From positions 1-9,397 of the forward strand of contig SFEK01000076.1 of the NCBI GenBank assembly GCA_004557285.1: a stretch of 9,397 bases of DNA, in the 5' to 3' direction. The DNA is from Bacteroidales bacterium (GTDB taxonomy: Bacteria; Bacteroidota; Bacteroidia; Bacteroidales; Bacteroidaceae). A program made the translations under genes and the position numbers. The number at the start of each line of letters is the position of its first letter. Within the stretch, counting starts at the first letter, position 1. Below are positions 7,560 to 9,397 of the stretch, piece after piece. Below the pieces are notes generated by a model. The model did no database searches and was not told the DNA's origin. It saw nothing but the letters and a program-made list of their open reading frames with translations.

Positions 7560-7892
7560 ATGGAAAATTACGAATGGGCAGAGCAGATGAACTGCGCTGT
7601 AACGGTGTGCGACACCGAAGGAATCATTGTGTATATGAACGAGAAATCTCGCAACACGTTCTGCCAGGGCGGCAGCATGGTGGGCAAGAGCCTGATGGGC
7701 TGTCACAGCGAACGCTCCAAGGCCATCATCCGCCAACTGCTGGAAACCGGCGGCACCAACTCCTACACCATTGACAAACAGGGAGTCAAAAAACTGATCT
7801 ACCAAACGGCGTGGCGCAAAGACGGCGTGGTGGCCGGACTGGTAGAGCTGTCGATGGTCATCCCCACCGACATGCCGCACTATGTGAGATAA
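7560..7892 (+). CDS. Small stand-alone PAS-domain protein
   Basis: The 110-residue product is essentially one PAS fold and nothing else. Residues about 8-45 read as the PAS core (MNCAVTVCDTEGIIVYMNEKSRN then the helix leading to GKSL). About 46-65 carry a Cys-His pair in GCHSERSKAIIRQLL. About 68-100 form the closing strands (YTIDKQGVKKLIYQTAW, then GVVAGLVELSM). There is no signal peptide, membrane helix, kinase, GGDEF or DNA-binding domain, so it probably acts in the cytoplasm as a ligand or redox sensor that partners another protein. The CH motif resembles that seen in PAS domains fused to hemerythrin-like modules (DUF438 type), so a cofactor such as haem is possible but unproven. The ATG follows an A-rich stretch. 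It lies 80 bp after polA, so read-through from polA is possible. Confidence 0.8.
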   Translation: MENYEWAEQMNCAVTVCDTEGIIVYMNEKSRNTFCQGGSMVGKSLMGCHSERSKAIIRQLLETGGTNSYTIDKQGVKKLIYQTAWRKDGVVAGLVELSMVIPTDMPHYVR

Positions 7893-7960
7893 GTCTGCCC
7901 CACCCTGCTCCCATCCTCCTCCATGCCAATCGCTCATCAACGGGAAAATATTGGGACAAA

Positions 7961-8036
7961 CTGGGGAGGAAGTGGGGAGCAGCTTGGGAGCAGCTGGGGA
8001 GGAAGTGGGGAGCAGCTTGGGAGCAGCTGGGGAGGA
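7961..8036. repeat. 33-bp G-rich tandem repeat, 2.3 copies
   Basis: Two identical 33-bp units (7961-7993 and 7994-8026) are followed by the first 10 bp of a third (8027-8036). Each unit is built of three degenerate parts of about 11 bp of the type TGGGGAGCAGC, so the array probably grew in two steps. It holds eight G-runs of three or four (GGGG at 7963, 7974, 7996, 8007 and 8029; GGG at 7986 and 8019; one more GGG at 7953 just outside), spaced 7-8 nt, so the + strand could form a G-quadruplex. The identical copies suggest a recent expansion. Confidence 0.88.
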
Positions 8037-8057
8037 TGCAATTCACCCCGAAAGAGC

Positions 8058-8135
8058 AAGATACCTTCGTGGACTGATGAAGGTATCCTCAACAGACAAT
8101 GAAGGTATCTTCAACAGACAACGAAGGTATCTTCA
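8058..8135. repeat. 22-bp tandem repeat with an inverted copy
   Basis: Units at 8079-8100 and 8101-8122 are identical at 20 of 22 bases (GAAGGTATCnTCAACAGACAAn), and a third, partial unit lies at 8123-8135. Upstream, AAGATACCTTCGT (8058-8070) is the exact reverse complement of 8121-8133, a 13-bp inverted repeat. The same arm can pair with unit 2 (11 bp) or unit 1 (9 bp with a 10-nt loop, 8060-8087). Within each unit GAAG-gtat-CTTC is itself a short near-palindrome. Confidence 0.85.
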
Positions 8136-8137
8136 TT

Positions 8138-8176
8138 TTTTGGCTCAAAATTCCCCCTTTTTCGAGCCAAAAGGGG
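8138..8176 (+). other. Two mutually exclusive stem-loops upstream of ychF
   Basis: TTTTGGCTC (8138-8146) pairs perfectly with GAGCCAAAA (8164-8172), a 9-bp stem with a 17-nt loop. CCCCTTTT (8154-8161), inside that loop, pairs perfectly with AAAAGGGG (8169-8176), an 8-bp stem with a 7-nt loop. Both use the AAAA at 8169-8172, so only one can form at a time. Neither is followed by a U-tract on the + strand, so a classical terminator is not supported. Confidence 0.6.
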
Positions 8177-8197
8177 CGTTATGTCAAAATAAATCCG

Positions 8198-8205
8198 TAA
8201 CTTCG
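8198..8205 (+). promoter_or_regulatory. Weak -7-like element for ychF
   Basis: TAACTTCG differs from TAnnTTTG at one base and lies 30 bp before the ychF ATG, a normal distance. No good -33 box is seen 19-21 bp upstream. If this is the promoter, the stem-loops at 8138-8176 lie upstream of the transcript and would act on the upstream transcript or at the DNA level. Confidence 0.33.
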
Positions 8206-8234
8206 CAGGCAGAATCAAATAAACGTTTATAAAG

Positions 8235-9335
8235 ATGTCATTAAAATGTGGTATCGTGGGATTGCCCAACGTGGGCAAATCCACGCTTTTCAATTGTCTG
8301 TCAAGTGCCAAGGCACAGGCAGCCAACTTTCCTTTCTGTACGATAGAACCCAATGTGGGCGTCATCACCGTGCCCGACGAGCGTCTCACCCGTCTGGCAG
8401 AGATAGTCCATCCCGGAAGAATAGTTCCCGCCACCTGCGAGATAGTGGATATTGCAGGCCTTGTCAAGGGAGCCTCCAAGGGCGAGGGTCTTGGCAACAA
8501 GTTTTTGGGCAACATCCGCGAGACCGACGCCATCATCCATGTGCTGCGCTGTTTTGAAGACGACAACATCACCCATGTCGATGGCAGCATCGACCCCATC
8601 CGCGACAAGGAAATCATCGACACCGAACTGCAACTGAAAGACCTCGAGACCATCGAGTCGCGCCTGTCGAAATAACAGAAGGTGGCGGCAGCCGGCAACA
8701 AAGACGCCAAAGTAGAAGTGTCTGTATTGCAAGCCTATAAAGAGGTGCTCGAACAGGGCAAAAACGCCCGCACCGTGCAGTTTGAGAGCAAAGAAGAGCA
8801 AGAAGCCGCCCGCAACCTGTTTCTGCTCACGGCCAAGCCCGTGCTCTATGTGTGCAATGTAGATGAGGCATCAGCCAAGACGGGCAACGACTTCTCGCGC
8901 CGCATAGAGCAGTTGGCCACCGAAGAGGGAGCCGAGGCCATGGTCATTGCCGCCCGCACCGAAGAAGACATTGCCAGTCTTGAAACCTACGAAGACAAGC
9001 AGATGTTCCTCGAAGAATTAGGCTTGCAGGAGAGCGGTGTCAACCGCCTCATCAAGAAGGCCTACGCCCTGCTCAATCTGGAAACCTTCATCACCGCAGG
9101 CGAGATGGAAGTCAAGGCCTGGACCTACCACAAAGGCTGGAAAGCCCCCCAGTGTGCCGGTGTCATCCACACCGACTTCGAGAAAGGCTTCATCCGTGCC
9201 GAGGTCATCAAATATGCCGACTACATCGCCTACGGTTCCGAGGCCGCTGTGCGCGAAGCCGGCAAGATGGGCATCGAGGGCAAGGACTATGTGGTGCAAG
9301 ACGGCGACATCATGCACTTCCGTTTCAATGTATAA
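8235..9335 (+). pseudogene. ychF: Redox-regulated ATPase YchF/OLA1, interrupted by one in-frame TAA
   Basis: YchF is an Obg-family P-loop ATPase that binds ribosomes and, in E. coli, dampens the oxidative-stress response. Read through the TAA at codon 147, the frame gives 366 codons, the normal family length. It shows P-loop GLPNVGKS (9-16), DIAGLVKGA (72-80) with the hydrophobic residue that replaces the catalytic Gln, the G4 element NVDE (208-211) of the ATP-preferring YchF type, and a C-terminal TGS domain (about 282-366). The stop falls in the helical coiled-coil insert, between K and QKVAAAGNKDAK. The first piece (8235-8675, 146 aa) keeps the P-loop but lacks G4 and TGS; the rest (from GTG 8682) has no good ribosome site. 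CAA to TAA, one transition, is the simplest origin. There are no other lesions, so this is either a very recent mutation or a sequence error. Lgt probably follows. Confidence 0.9.
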
Positions 9336-9356
9336 CACACATTCCGCGCATCACCC

Positions 9357-9397
9357 ATGAACCTGCTCAACTACATCATCTGGAACCCCGATGTCAA
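9357..9397 (+). CDS. lgt: Probable prolipoprotein diacylglyceryl transferase, first 13 codons only
   Basis: An ATG 21 bp after the ychF stop opens a frame reading MNLLNYIIWNPDV before the window ends. The short hydrophobic/aromatic start with an I-x-W motif resembles the N-terminus of Bacteroidota Lgt, the inner-membrane enzyme that adds diacylglycerol to the lipobox cysteine of prolipoproteins. A ychF-lgt order is also what I recall for this group. With only 13 residues this rests on resemblance and context, not on domain evidence. Confidence 0.5.
   Translation, partial: MNLLNYIIWNPDV

Larger units (their letters stand above)
7893..8234. other. 342-bp non-coding region between the PAS gene and ychF
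   Basis: No credible gene is seen. From left to right it holds about 60 bp of plain sequence, a 33-bp G-rich tandem repeat (7961-8036), a 22-bp A/T-richer tandem repeat with an upstream inverted copy (8058-8135), two competing stem-loops (8138-8176) and a weak promoter-like site (8198-8205) 30 bp before ychF. Short open frames crossing the repeats are explained by the repeat period being a multiple of three. Confidence 0.75.

Noticed and set aside
7961..8135. CRISPR array
   Set aside because: The units are direct tandem copies with no unique spacers between them, there are two different unit types, and no cas genes are nearby.
7811..8232. Two + strand open frames (7811-8077 and 7951-8232) with 11-residue repeats, and a - strand one at 7858-8046
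   Set aside because: They overlap the PAS gene or use a TTG start, and their repeats only mirror the 33-bp DNA period. No family resemblance is visible on either strand.
8673..8675. Stop-codon reassignment or programmed readthrough of TAA
   Set aside because: Other genes in the window end normally at TAA (dtd, deoC, the polyprenyl synthase). I see no recoding element, so mutation or error is simpler.
8682..9335. The second half of ychF as an independent gene starting at GTG 8682
   Set aside because: It lacks the P-loop, has no properly spaced ribosome site, and continues the same frame as the first half across one stop codon.

Overview
The window is a stretch of ordinary chromosome from a member of the Bacteroidota, most likely a Prevotella-like Bacteroidales. 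Three things point there. The proteins read like Bacteroidales housekeeping orthologues (uvrC, dtd, MazG-like, deoC, long-chain polyprenyl synthase, polA, ychF). At least two gene starts are preceded by the Bacteroidota promoter form (TTTG-like -33 box, about 20 bp, then TAnnTTTG -7 box). Most starts lack a strong Shine-Dalgarno sequence. The genus is an inference from remembered family sequences, not from a search.

Layout. Positions 2-1468 hold the 3' four fifths of uvrC (nucleotide excision repair). A 213-bp gap follows with a good promoter and a short AAC/AAG repeat. Then come dtd, a MazG-like pyrophosphohydrolase and deoC, closely packed on the + strand and closed by a clear hairpin terminator near 3507-3537. 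A polyprenyl diphosphate synthase lies on the - strand (3648-4625), divergent from polA (4714-7479), with an 88-bp promoter region between them. After polA comes a small stand-alone PAS-domain gene (7560-7892). A 342-bp non-coding stretch follows, packed with two unrelated tandem repeats and competing hairpins. It ends at ychF (8235-9335). The first codons of a probable lgt run off the right edge.

How the genes fit together. UvrC makes the excision-repair incisions and DNA polymerase I fills the gap. Dtd, the MazG-like enzyme and DeoC form a quality-control and salvage cluster (D-aminoacyl-tRNA, non-canonical or surplus nucleotides, deoxyribose phosphate). The polyprenyl synthase makes the isoprenoid tail of menaquinone or a similar lipid. 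No phage, IS element, CRISPR array, tRNA or rRNA was seen.

The oddities are these: ychF carries a single in-frame TAA at codon 147 in an otherwise intact frame; DeoC has a Cys/His-rich N-terminal extension; and the region upstream of ychF holds a 33-bp G-rich minisatellite, a 22-bp repeat with an inverted copy, and two mutually exclusive stem-loops. I found no convincing new multi-gene system.
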